From: Whalleya microplaca
Taxonomy: Eukaryota > Ascomycota > Sordariomycetes > Xylariales > Xylariaceae
Assembly (NCBI GenBank): GCA_022497155.1
Contig: MU385718.1
Span: 248,001-312,000 of the forward strand
Direction of reading: 5' to 3'
DNA: 64,000 nt
The number at the start of each line of letters is the position of its first letter. The stretch's first letter is position 1. The translations under genes were made by a program, and so were the position numbers. Positions 46,540-55,671 of this stretch are shown piece after piece. The notes under the pieces were generated by a model. That model was not told the origin of the DNA, did no database searches, and saw only the letters and a program-made list of their open reading frames with translations.

Positions 46540-47936
46540 TCTAAGTCACGCGTTATTCTCCCTGTGCGTGAGCATTCTGACTTCTGCATAACCCATTATC
46601 AGTTCGATCCTAATGATTACGTCTCAAGTCACACCACACGCGAAACACGTGAAAGGCGCGAAATACGCGAAAATATATATCTTTAGTCTCTAGAGCCGTT
46701 GAAATCGCCACGTTCGAGAGAGATACACGTGACCTTCGATATAGCAACATACCCCCCAGCAATAGCTTTCCCAGCCACTCGGCCAATAGGTAGGCAGAAG
46801 CCAATAGGCATGTCCAATACAGGTCATGATCTTATATTCCTGATCACCACGAGCTACACGCGCCAAGGGTCCCGTTATACTCGGTGGAACTCGGCTTGAT
46901 GACGATTGGCGGCTGGACACAGCCGAATGGCTCACGCCATTGAGGAATTGCCAACGGAAAAATGGAATTTTCAGATGGATTGTTGAGATAGATGGCCCTG
47001 AACTTGGTGCTAACTTCACTACCCCATTATAAGGCATGGAGGGGCAAGTATACATATGACGGGTACCCAAAACGATAGACTAGGTATATTTCATCTGGAC
47101 AGAGTGTATTGTGTAGCTTAGGTGTACCGAATATATAAGCATTATTATCCGCACCCCAAGCATGTCATTGATGCTTGGACTTCGTCTTGTTTTTCTACGA
47201 AGTGTATTGTAATCGTATATGAACGCCAAGCAAGAGAAACCAAAAGAAGCACCACCCCCCTTACTATTCTAGCACAGTTTATATACTACACAAGATGCTT
47301 GCCTACTTTTCCGAATTACTCTACCCATTATAGCCTATTACAAACTACATCTTGAAGTGCCCAGCTGGTTGTACACAGTGTGAAGTTTACTTGCAAATGT
47401 TGAATAGTTGCCAGGGGCTCAGCTGAACGACCATATCAACAATCTATCAGGATCCCGAGTCAACCATGACCAACCTCCCCTTTAAGCACCTCGGTAACCA
47501 TCTTCAAGCTCAGGCCACTCGGCAACGCGCCGGTGCCCCTCAATTTATGCTACAAGATATGTGTTTGCCATAACAACCTAAATAGACAGGTCATCTCCCA
47601 TCTTCCCATTTTCCTTTTCACCTCTCTTCTTCTTTCCTACATCATCAAACCTTGACTGATCTATTGCCTTGGGTGATTCTTTCGTCATCCTACCTGTCAA
47701 TATCCACGTCGTCGTCATCAAGGATTGTCCTCCACCAGGAGCTGCATCCCCTCTATCTACAATTCTGGTCACCAGAGTTGACCTCATCAACCGAACAGTC
47801 TTACCGGCTGTCCTAGCTACCCCAGCTGCCCCAGCCTCCCTAGTTGCCTGAGGTAATTGTGACACTCCTTGTCAAAGAAAAGTGAACGCTGACGCTTCTA
47901 TCTAGATCTCACCCACTACTATCTCTTACCAGCGCT
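46540..47936. other. Intergenic region
   Basis: About 1.4 kb. Several frames of 60-126 codons overlap on both strands without any family signature. The last ~60 nt (TTCTATCTAGATCTCACCCACTAC) look like a 5' leader of the gene starting at 47937. Confidence 0.45.
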
Positions 47937-49019
47937 ATGGCGGAAAAAAGGTCGCAAAACACGAGCATTCGTGCCTATGACCACCTGATGGCACCTATCT
48001 CTGGCAACCCGTCATATCGCAAGTACGAAGAAGAACAGTTGAAATCTTCTGCTCGTGCCCGCGACCACTTGACGACACCTATCTCTCAAACCTCGTCATA
48101 TCGCAAGACTGAAGAAGCAGCATGGAAACCCTCTGGTCCTGCTTACGATCACCTGATGGCACACATCTCTGGGAATTCGTCATACCGCAAGGCTGAAGAA
48201 GAACTTGCTCGTAGTCTTGTCTCCGAGACATCCCGAGACCCTGAGTACTCCTACCTACATAAAGAAAAAACGCTATCACCTCGAGAACCAAGTCCTCTCG
48301 ACTCTCCCACCACCCGCTCTAGAGATCACCCTTCTGTCAATCCCCTGGATTACGCTTATCCCAACGATAGAGGTCAAGTCTCATCCATAGGGAAGGACTT
48401 CGCGAAGCTAGCTATGGACTCCCGCAATCCTCGATATGCCCACCTGTTCCCAGGCAGATCGTCGGATAGACACGGGTCATCCACGATTGCGGATCCCGAT
48501 TATCCTATCACCACCCAACATGTATGGAAGGACTCTTGTCATAGATCCTCAACGAAGGCTGACACATCCGTCGTTACCCAGGTCAAAGCTACGAACGACA
48601 AGCAACCGCGGGCCCCGTGCACTGACGACAAGGCTACCAGCCGGAAGCGGGCCCGAGAAGTGATCGTGATCTCATCTGACGAAGATGAACCCACTGAGCC
48701 GTCGTCCAGAGCAAGGGCCAACAAAAGACCAAAGGTCATCAACAATTCAAGTACACCTCGCCAGGTATCTACACGACGGCAAGCTCCAGCGGCTACTAAG
48801 GCCAACAAGAAGTCACCTATCTCGAGTACATCTCGCCGGGCTCCTACGCGACGACATGCTCCATCTACTAAGGCTTCCGTGGGAAATACTGCCTCCCGCT
48901 TTAACAGTGGAGCGTATGACTCGGATAGTGAGGACGATTTGCCAACCCACTCTTTTGCAGACGACTTTCAGAAGCTTAGAGAGACGGCGATGGATCCCCG
49001 TTATAAGCATCTTTTCTAG
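47937..49019 (+). CDS. Orphan repeat protein with 28-residue tandem repeats and DxRxPxY-x2-LF motifs
   Basis: Single exon, 360 aa. Residues 13-40, 41-68 and 69-96 are three tandem 28-residue repeats of identical length (unit start AYDHLMAPISGNPSYRK; A-x-D-H-L and S-Y-R-K are constant). A second motif recurs without fixed spacing: SRDPEYSYLH (~112), MDSRNPRYAHLFPGR (~163) and AMDPRYKHLF at the very C-terminus. Between them lie a nuclear-localisation-like SRKRAREVIVISSDEDEP and basic Ser/Thr-rich sequence with a diverged repeat (STPRQVSTRRQAP, then STSRRAPTRRHAP). No family recognised. The mix of basic, acidic-Ser and short linear repeats suggests a disordered nuclear protein. The stop interrupts a final LF-motif that elsewhere reads LFPG, and a reading frame related to the downstream paralogue continues one base out of frame. 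Confidence 0.7.
   Translation: MAEKRSQNTSIRAYDHLMAPISGNPSYRKYEEEQLKSSARARDHLTTPISQTSSYRKTEEAAWKPSGPAYDHLMAHISGNSSYRKAEEELARSLVSETSRDPEYSYLHKEKTLSPREPSPLDSPTTRSRDHPSVNPLDYAYPNDRGQVSSIGKDFAKLAMDSRNPRYAHLFPGRSSDRHGSSTIADPDYPITTQHVWKDSCHRSSTKADTSVVTQVKATNDKQPRAPCTDDKATSRKRAREVIVISSDEDEPTEPSSRARANKRPKVINNSSTPRQVSTRRQAPAATKANKKSPISSTSRRAPTRRHAPSTKASVGNTASRFNSGAYDSDSEDDLPTHSFADDFQKLRETAMDPRYKHLF
47973..48224 (+). repeat. Three tandem 84-nt coding repeats
   Basis: Units are 47973-48056, 48057-48140 and 48141-48224, each encoding 28 residues. All three keep D-H-L at positions 3-5, I-S at 9-10 and S-Y-R-K at 14-17. Units 1 and 3 are more alike than either is to unit 2. Confidence 0.85.
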
Positions 49020-49023
49020 GGAA

Positions 49024-49071
49024 AGCGCCCCCAAAGTCACAGTCATTGGTCGCGGAATCCAGCTCGATTGA
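49024..49071 (+). pseudogene. Short out-of-frame continuation related to the 49991 paralogue
   Basis: Directly after the 47937 gene's stop, the +1 frame reads SAPKVTVIGRGIQLD and then stops. The frame at 49991 begins SAPVVTVVGKKSQQND. The shared S-A-P-x-V-T-V-x-G in the same relative place indicates a homologous segment. The intact gene has therefore probably lost its original C-terminal extension through a one-base shift in the final motif. Confidence 0.5.
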
Positions 49072-49990
49072 TCACAATCTAATCGACTTTACGATCGAGT
49101 ACCCAAGAACAATTAACCATCTTTCACCTTCTTATGGTCGGACGCCATATAATCAACACATCAATACCATTGTCTCGATTGAGTACCGTCATCAGTTCCT
49201 GTTTTCCCTTGTCATATATGGAACTCGTGACCGTAGTGGTCCAGAGCATGCGCTACCAGGCAGGTCAGTCTTGTGTATACCTCAATTTACTACGGTTTGA
49301 TAACTAACCATACGATCACAGCGTATTCTCTCGAGTGTCTACTGTTAGACCGCTTATGTTGCTACTACTCTCTCATTGAGGATCTATGGGATTGGCTGTC
49401 TGGCAGTTGCCGTTTCGGAACGGATATCTCTGGGGGAGGACGGATTGCTTTCGGCATACAGGGCATGGATGGGGTGTTGTCGGAGTTGGGAAGGGAAGGA
49501 GGATTGTTGTTCTTGTGGTTGCTGTTTTCGTACACTGATAGAGCGGATCAATGAGAACTCTATCATGCGACCAAGAGCACTGGACTATTTGTTTTTGTGA
49601 TATGGTGCCTCAATTGTGACATGTGCTTGTTGTGATACTTATGTGTCGATGTGGTGGATCTTCAGGTCTTCTTTAAAGGGGGTGGCTGATTTCGTTAATA
49701 TTTTCGGTTGATACACACCACCTCTTTCTTCTCTCCTGCATCAACACGCGCTTTGTCAATTGTGTTATCTAATTCCGTCATCACTCGATCTATAAATAAT
49801 CATCTCTGTACTACCAGTCATCATCTTTTTCTATCGGAATGTTCTGGAGCTTCTTTCTCCATCTGGAATTCGTCGCCAGAGATCAATCACCTATCCTACA
49901 TAATTGTGACCAGCATAATAAGCTATTTGAGCGTAACTTATACGGCTGTCCGTTGACGTAGGCCCTAGCTATTAACTGGACCTATCTCCA
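49072..49990. other. Spacer between paralogous segments
   Basis: No convincing gene. Several frames of 60-93 codons are present without domains. It lies between the intact repeat-protein gene and its degenerate relative. Confidence 0.45.
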
Positions 49991-50743
49991 TTGTCAGCTC
50001 CAGTTGTCACCGTGGTTGGAAAGAAATCCCAACAAAACGACACCAGTCTTGAGTTCGCCAGAGCGGAACCGAAGAATTTATATCCGCCTCCATCCTCAGA
50101 CCATGCTATGGCACGGGTTCGCATGATAGATACTGAAATCGAGTCTGGAATGCCAGCTGCAAGACGTGATCAGCAGTGTCTTCTGGGACGAGATGACACC
50201 CCCCGCCATCCCTTGGTGGCGAAAAAAGCTCTTTTACCAAGTCGAGCAAGACGGTAATAAGGTGGTAGACTTGCGCCCGTTTGCTAGTAATTTAGCCTTC
50301 AGTATCGTCACGTCACCCCGAAGCTCAGATATTGATGAAGACTTCGCCAAGACGGCACGGGATCCTCGATACTTGTCTCTTTTCCCCAAACCTCGATCTC
50401 AGAGAGACGAGATAGCATCAAGCCAAGACTATACCCACCACAACGGTCCCTCCACTCACCCATTTATCATAGACGTGGCAGCCAGGCTTCATCAGCGTCT
50501 ACGATTGCTGAGGAACTGGTAGAGATGGCGAAGGATTCACGTGATCCTTGGTACGTCGACCTCTTCCCTGGAAGAATGTCGGATAGACGTGAGGCGATGG
50601 TGATGTCGGATGATGAGAATCACGCTACTGCCGGAGCTGCATACAGGGAGACGCATCAAGTACGCGAGAGGTCTTCAGAGCCAGTTCATGTGCTTGCTCA
50701 TGCAAAAACCACACGGCGTTCCTGTCCGAACTCGATCCACTGA
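49991..50743 (+). pseudogene. Degenerate paralogue of the 47937 repeat protein
   Basis: Protein similarity to the upstream gene is spread over two frames. The first segment (49991-50257) reads SAPVVTVVGKKSQQND and then SSDHAMARVRM, which echoes the A-x-D-H-L repeat. The frame then shifts at about 50257-50300 to DIDEDFAKTARDPRYLSLFPK. It shifts again near 50470 to IAEELVEMAKDSRDPWYVDLFPGRMSDRRE. The last two match the DxRxPxY-x2-LF motif of the intact gene, including the following GR-x-SDR. No pair of splice sites with the right phase links the first two segments; a 42-nt GT...AG candidate near 50254-50295 gives the wrong frame. I read it as a broken tandem duplicate. An unusual spliced gene is the alternative. 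Confidence 0.6.
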
Positions 50744-51361
50744 GAACTCAAATGTTTCGCAACGTGATAGTCTTATATTGACGTATAAAAACTTTCATAA
50801 GTTTCCAACGGGTAACTATATCAACATATCTTGTTTCCGGGCCTTATATTTTGCGTAGGCGCCCCTCTTCTCGGATCCCAGACACTGAAGTTGTGGTCGA
50901 CTTCATGCCTGGTAGACAACTTCTAAGTCGAACACAACCGCCCCCCGGACTAACAGGTTTTAGTTTAGCGTATATCCCTTGCCATGGCGCTAGTCATGCA
51001 TATCATCGATTCCTTGAAAGGTCTTAATCATCCACAAACACCATGTTGTCGGCGATAGTATCGGGGATACCATCGGCGATGGGTGGATCATCATCGGTGT
51101 TGTTGACTTGAGGCAACAATTTACTTCATAAAAGTCAATCTTCCCGAAAGTGACCGTATATCATTCGAGAAACTCGGATTTTAACTTAAGACCGTTGTGG
51201 TTGAAGGCAGAAAAAATGGAGTTACGTAAGTATTTAAGCGCGAGAATGGTCTTGTAAGTGATGTGTCGGGGGGACGTATTGCCCACGACTTATAGCATTC
51301 AGACTGAATAAATTCGCCAACTTAGTTACTGAAAATCTCCATTTAACCCCCTAAAATTATA
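50744..51361. other. Intergenic region
   Basis: Spacer and presumed promoter of the SDR gene. No gene signature. Confidence 0.5.
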
Positions 51362-52277
51362 ATGTCTCCTCCCTCGTGGTTCATCACAGGCGCATCCGCC
51401 GGCTTTGGCACGCTGCTCTGCCTCCGAGCTCTGAAGGCAAACCACCGGGTAGTGGGCTCCGTCCGCAGCAGGACCAAGTCCGCAGACGCAGTGAGGCAGA
51501 TCGAGGCCGCAGGGGGGCAGATCATCGAGCTGGATCTGAACGAGTCGAAAGCCAGCATCACCGCGAAGATCAAGGCGGTGGGGCCGATCGACTACCTCGT
51601 GAACAACGCGGGCTTCTTCGTGCTCGGCGCCCTCGAGCAGGTCACGTACGTTTTACTGCTCCCTCTACTACTATTCAGCAGGGAAATATGAAGCTGATTC
51701 AATCTGTCACAGTGAGGAAGAAGCCCGGCTCCAGCTGCAGACCAACTTCTTCGGCCCCCTATACGTGATCCAGGCGGCGCTCGAGGGCATGCGCGCGCGC
51801 CGCACCGGCACCATCGTCAACCTCAGCAGCATAGCCGCGAAGGACCCGTCTCCAGTCTGCTCGATGTACTCAGCTTCCAAGGGCGCCCTAGAAGCCCTAT
51901 CCGAGTCCCTGGCGCAGGAGGTGGCGCCGTTCGGGATATCCGTGCTGATCGTGGAGCCGGGGGCGTTCCGGACGAACTTCCTCGCCGCCATGACGCTGCC
52001 CGCCGCCGCCCTGCCCGAGGATTACCGGGGCACGCCGGGGGAGATGGCGCGGGCCGCCTTCGAGGCCAAGAACGGAAAGCAGGTCGGCGATCCGCAGAAG
52101 GGCGTCGAGCGCATCTTCGAGGCGCTGACGGGCGAGGGCTTGGCGGGGCACCTGAGGGGGAGGGTGTTGAGGCTCATGTTGGGACGGGATGCTCTCCTGC
52201 GCATGAAGAAGACGAATGATAAGTACTTGGCGGATATTGCGCTGGGGGAGGAGGTTGCGCGGAGCACTGATTACTAG
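51362..52277 (+). CDS. Short-chain dehydrogenase/reductase (classical SDR)
   Basis: Exons are 51362-51645 and 51713-52277 (849 nt, 282 aa). The donor is GTACGT, and the acceptor CACAG restores QVTEEEARLQLQTNFFGP. The Rossmann cofactor motif TGASAGFG is at 9-16, and SVRSR after strand 2 favours NADP(H). NNAG is at 81-84. The catalytic Ser is 134 (NLSS), with Tyr147 and Lys151 in YSASK and Asn at NFFG. The length is normal for classical SDRs that act on carbonyls, alcohols or sterol-like compounds; the substrate cannot be inferred. There is no signal peptide and no neighbouring biosynthetic genes, so it is not clearly part of a cluster. Exon 2 is notably GC-rich. It appears intact. Confidence 0.94.
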
Positions 52278-54024
52278 CGCTACGGGTTAAAAAATACCCA
52301 TTTACAAGTATGAAAAAAAGGGACAACTATGCCTAGTCAATCAAGCATGTAAGTTTCTTGAGATTTGAGGTGTACAGCAAGCATCGAGTTGCTATATGTA
52401 GATTACCATGAGAGTTGACTGAGGAATCTGCTCATACCTTCAAATTATATCCGTCTATGATACGTGTTATCTCCAGGTCATCTCACTGTCGGTCATGTGG
52501 CTCTCGTCAAAGTCGACAATGACTCGTCTTTCGTGGGAAATAATAAATATCATTCTGACTAGACTTCACTTATAAGAGCACATTGCTCACCACCTCTCAC
52601 TAGAGCTCAAGGTGGGACTAACATTGACATTGTATGAATCTAGTGCAACTTCACAGAATACTTCATAGAATACTTCATTCACGCGTAGACTTAGATGCGA
52701 TGCACTCATCCAGCTTCGATGTAGGTAATGGAGTTGTTCGACTACCTATTTGATATGACTTCCATCAATTAGAGTTGTTACGCACTAATCCCGTAGGCTT
52801 CGTTTTAACCTTGAAGGTCTCTCTTCTTTATTCAACCAAATGGGGTTATTATAGCGTGGCGTGGAGGCACATGACTATGCATATGTATGTAAGATAAGTT
52901 TGGTGAGCAAGTGACGTCATCCCACTAGTTCGTCCTCCCAAGTCACCGGTGCCTACTACATCATCTAGCACACAATGTTCTATTATTAAAATATCTAGAT
53001 CGAATGAAAGTCCAAAGTCAGCTGCACCAAAACTTTAAAACGTGCAACCGATGGTTGAGTCGGTGTTGATAGAGTTCTGGTATCCGACGCCTCGTGGTGG
53101 AATGATTGGCTCATGCGACCACGTCCCCGAACTTCGTGCTACCACACTATCGTTGTGCATATGACGGTGCGCCCTGTCTTATTAAGTACATACATGTATG
53201 TACACCCATAGACTCGAAGCTGGGGATCTGTACGGTGTACGTGTGGCTGCGTACAGTAGATTACCGGTTTGTACTACATGTACACTGTCCCTCGTACGAA
53301 CATGAAGGGACTAGAGACAAGATGATCTGCCCAATTCTAATCTTAAAAGACCGTAGTTTACGTCAAATTTGCAGCATTATACACAGTATTTTGAGATATT
53401 CTGAAAGATAATCTTCAGCGCTGACAACATAAAGTGAGCATCTCCCTCTCACTGAGTATATGTACCTTGGCTTCGGGATGCTTGTAGGTATATATACGTA
53501 GTACATGTAAGTACCTTACCATATACAGCACAGTGTGCTTGGCTTTGTCGGACCTTGTCGGGGAGATTTAGCGGCTTGGCGGTGCTGGCCGGTCCTTATC
53601 TATCCCCCTTCTGCGTGCTTATCGGCTGCACTAACGTCACATTCTCAGGGCTCATAGGGGTAAAGAAGACTGCGGAACCCACTTTCGAGTCGTCTCGTCT
53701 CGTCCTATCCGCACCACACTACACCAAAAACCATCCATACCTTGCCGATTACATATCATCATCGACTTACTCAATCCTACATTACATACAGCAACAGTGA
53801 TCCGACACTCCAGAGCCGTGGCCACGCCGCCGCTCCAGGCTTTGACCACATTTCCTTTTTTTCTATTCCCTCGTTGAGCCATTCTGCTAGTGCCCTGAAG
53901 ACGCCGTCGTCAAGGGGGGGAAAGCCATCCTTTTTTTTTGTATTCTGTATCTTCACACACATACACACACAACCCCCTCTGTTGCGAGGCAGCCCTCGTT
54001 GTCATCATCATCATCATCATCATC
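52278..54024. other. Long upstream region of the OSBP gene
   Basis: About 1.7 kb without a supported gene. The stretch 53160-53520 is unusually dense in GTAC/TACATG and holds a perfect 18-bp palindrome. The last ~160 nt are pyrimidine-rich with CA repeats (CACACACATACACACACA), typical of a fungal 5' UTR or core promoter. Confidence 0.5.
53186..53203. repeat. Perfect 18-bp palindrome
   Basis: GTACATACATGTATGTAC is its own reverse complement. It lies in a GTAC-dense stretch. It could be a symmetrical binding site or chance in a low-complexity context. Confidence 0.8.
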
Positions 54025-54026
54025 AT
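54003..54026 (+). repeat. (CAT)8 microsatellite running into the start codon
   Basis: Eight CAT units. The AT of the last unit plus the following G form the ATG of the OSBP gene. Repeat length changes would alter only the 5' UTR. Confidence 0.95.
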
Positions 54027-55671
54027 GGCTTCCGCCCCACCGCAAACAACTCACGCAAACGAGGATGTCCCTCAAACCGAAGGGTCGAAGCTCAAGACGT
54101 TCATCTCCATCCTGCGAAAGTAAGCACTGCCTTTGAACCATCACGAGAAGCTCACACCGCCATCCAATCCCTCATCGTCGGTATTGGTCCGTGATCGGAC
54201 CCCACCTCCGTTGCCTCGAGACTGGCACCTCAGACTGGCCGCGATAAACCTCATCAAGCCTTCGTTTCCTCGTCACGAACCTGGCTAATGTTTGTATCTA
54301 CACCAGGTTCATCGGTGTCGCCGATCTCGCCTCCGTCCGCTTTTCGCTGCCGTCTCAACTCCTCGAACCGACCCCAAATCTAGAGTACTGGAACTACGTC
54401 GATAATCCCAGCGCATTCGCCGCCATAGGTACATCGGACGAGCCCCTCGATCGCATGCTGGAGGTGCTGCGGTTTTGGTTTACGAAGGACTTGAAATATG
54501 TCAAAGGGAAGCCGTGCAAACCGTACAATTCTTGCCTGGGCGAGTTCTTCCGATGTAACTGGGAGGCCGAAGACAATGCCCCTCGGGTCGATACAAAGGC
54601 TCTGAATGGCAGTTCGGATGGCAGTGGTAACCTGAGCAGTGCATCTTCGGTGAAGTCGACCAAGGGCGACCCGCGGTCGACCTCTACCGTATCTGTCGTC
54701 CAGACGGCGACAAATCCGACTGGACCTACCGTGCGAATCTCCTATCTAACAGAACAGACGTCCCACCATCCACCGGTCAGCGCTTTCTACATCAGCTGTC
54801 CCGAAAAGGGCCTACACGCCAGGGGTTACGATCAGATCAGTGCCAAGTTCACCGGCACTGCCATCAAGGTGTCTCCCGGAGAGCACAATCTTGGAATATT
54901 CGTCACCCTCGAGAGACGGGACAACGAAACATACCAACTCACGCATCCTGCTGCCCACCTGGGTGGACTCCTGCGCGGGGCGTTGAGCGTCACCGTCGGC
55001 GATATCGCTTACATCACCTGCCCGAAGACGGGGCTGAAGGCCATTCTGCAGTACCTCGAGGAAGGGTGGCTCGGACGGACACAGAACAAGGTTGAGGGTG
55101 CTATCTTCAAGTACGACCCAGAGAACGATGACAAGACGCGCATCAAGGATGTGCCAGACTCCGATATAGTGGCGAGACTCGGCGGCGTATGGAAGGATAA
55201 GATTGTATTCACTCTGGGGCCGAAGCCAGTGGTAAGTTTCATCTGAAGTTTTATCTCTTTGATCTACCGATCCAGAATCGGGGTCGTTACGGAAACCTAA
55301 CACGTGGGTTACAGGACTCGCATCCACCGGAAAAGCAGACTACGATCATCGATCTCAGCCCGCTGATGGTTGCCCCGAAGTCACTCCCGCCGCCAGAGAA
55401 GCAGGCCCCGAATGAGTCCCTGACGTTATGGGACGGCGTCACCCAGGCCATCCGCTCGAAGCAGTTTTCGAAGGCTACCAACGTCAAGATAGAGCTCGAG
55501 GAGAAGCAGCGAGAGAAAGCTAGAGAACGAGAACAGAAGAAGGAGACCTGGAACCCCGTCTTCTTCATCCAGGCCACCGACAAAGGGGGCCGACCAGATC
55601 TTACGGAGAAGGGGCGTCAAGTACTAGAGAGGGCACAGAAGGGAGACTGGAGTCTGGAAGGGATCATCTAG
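54025..55671 (+). CDS. Oxysterol-binding protein (OSBP/Kes1-type lipid transfer protein)
   Basis: Exons are 54025-54119, 54307-55231 and 55315-55671 (1377 nt, 458 aa), GT-AG and in phase. The N-terminus has a short lid-like segment (KLKTFISILRKFIGVADLASV), followed by the ligand-binding barrel. It carries LEYWNYVDNP, KPCKPYNSCLGEFFRC and the family signature EQTSHHPP at 181-188. GWLGRTQNKVEGAIF and the C-terminal WDGVTQAI with a charged helix (EEKQREKAREREQKKETWNP) complete the fold. An inserted Ser/Thr-rich loop lies at ~115-165 (NGSSDGSGNLSSASSVKST). There is no PH domain, ankyrin repeat or FFAT motif, so it is the short, Kes1/Osh4-like class. Known role: exchange of sterol and PI4P between ER and late secretory membranes. 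It appears intact. Confidence 0.95.

Noticed and set aside
46690..47070. 126-codon minus-strand frame rich in Ser, Trp and Cys
   Set aside because: No recognisable domain and overlapping open frames on the other strand; a chance frame is more likely.
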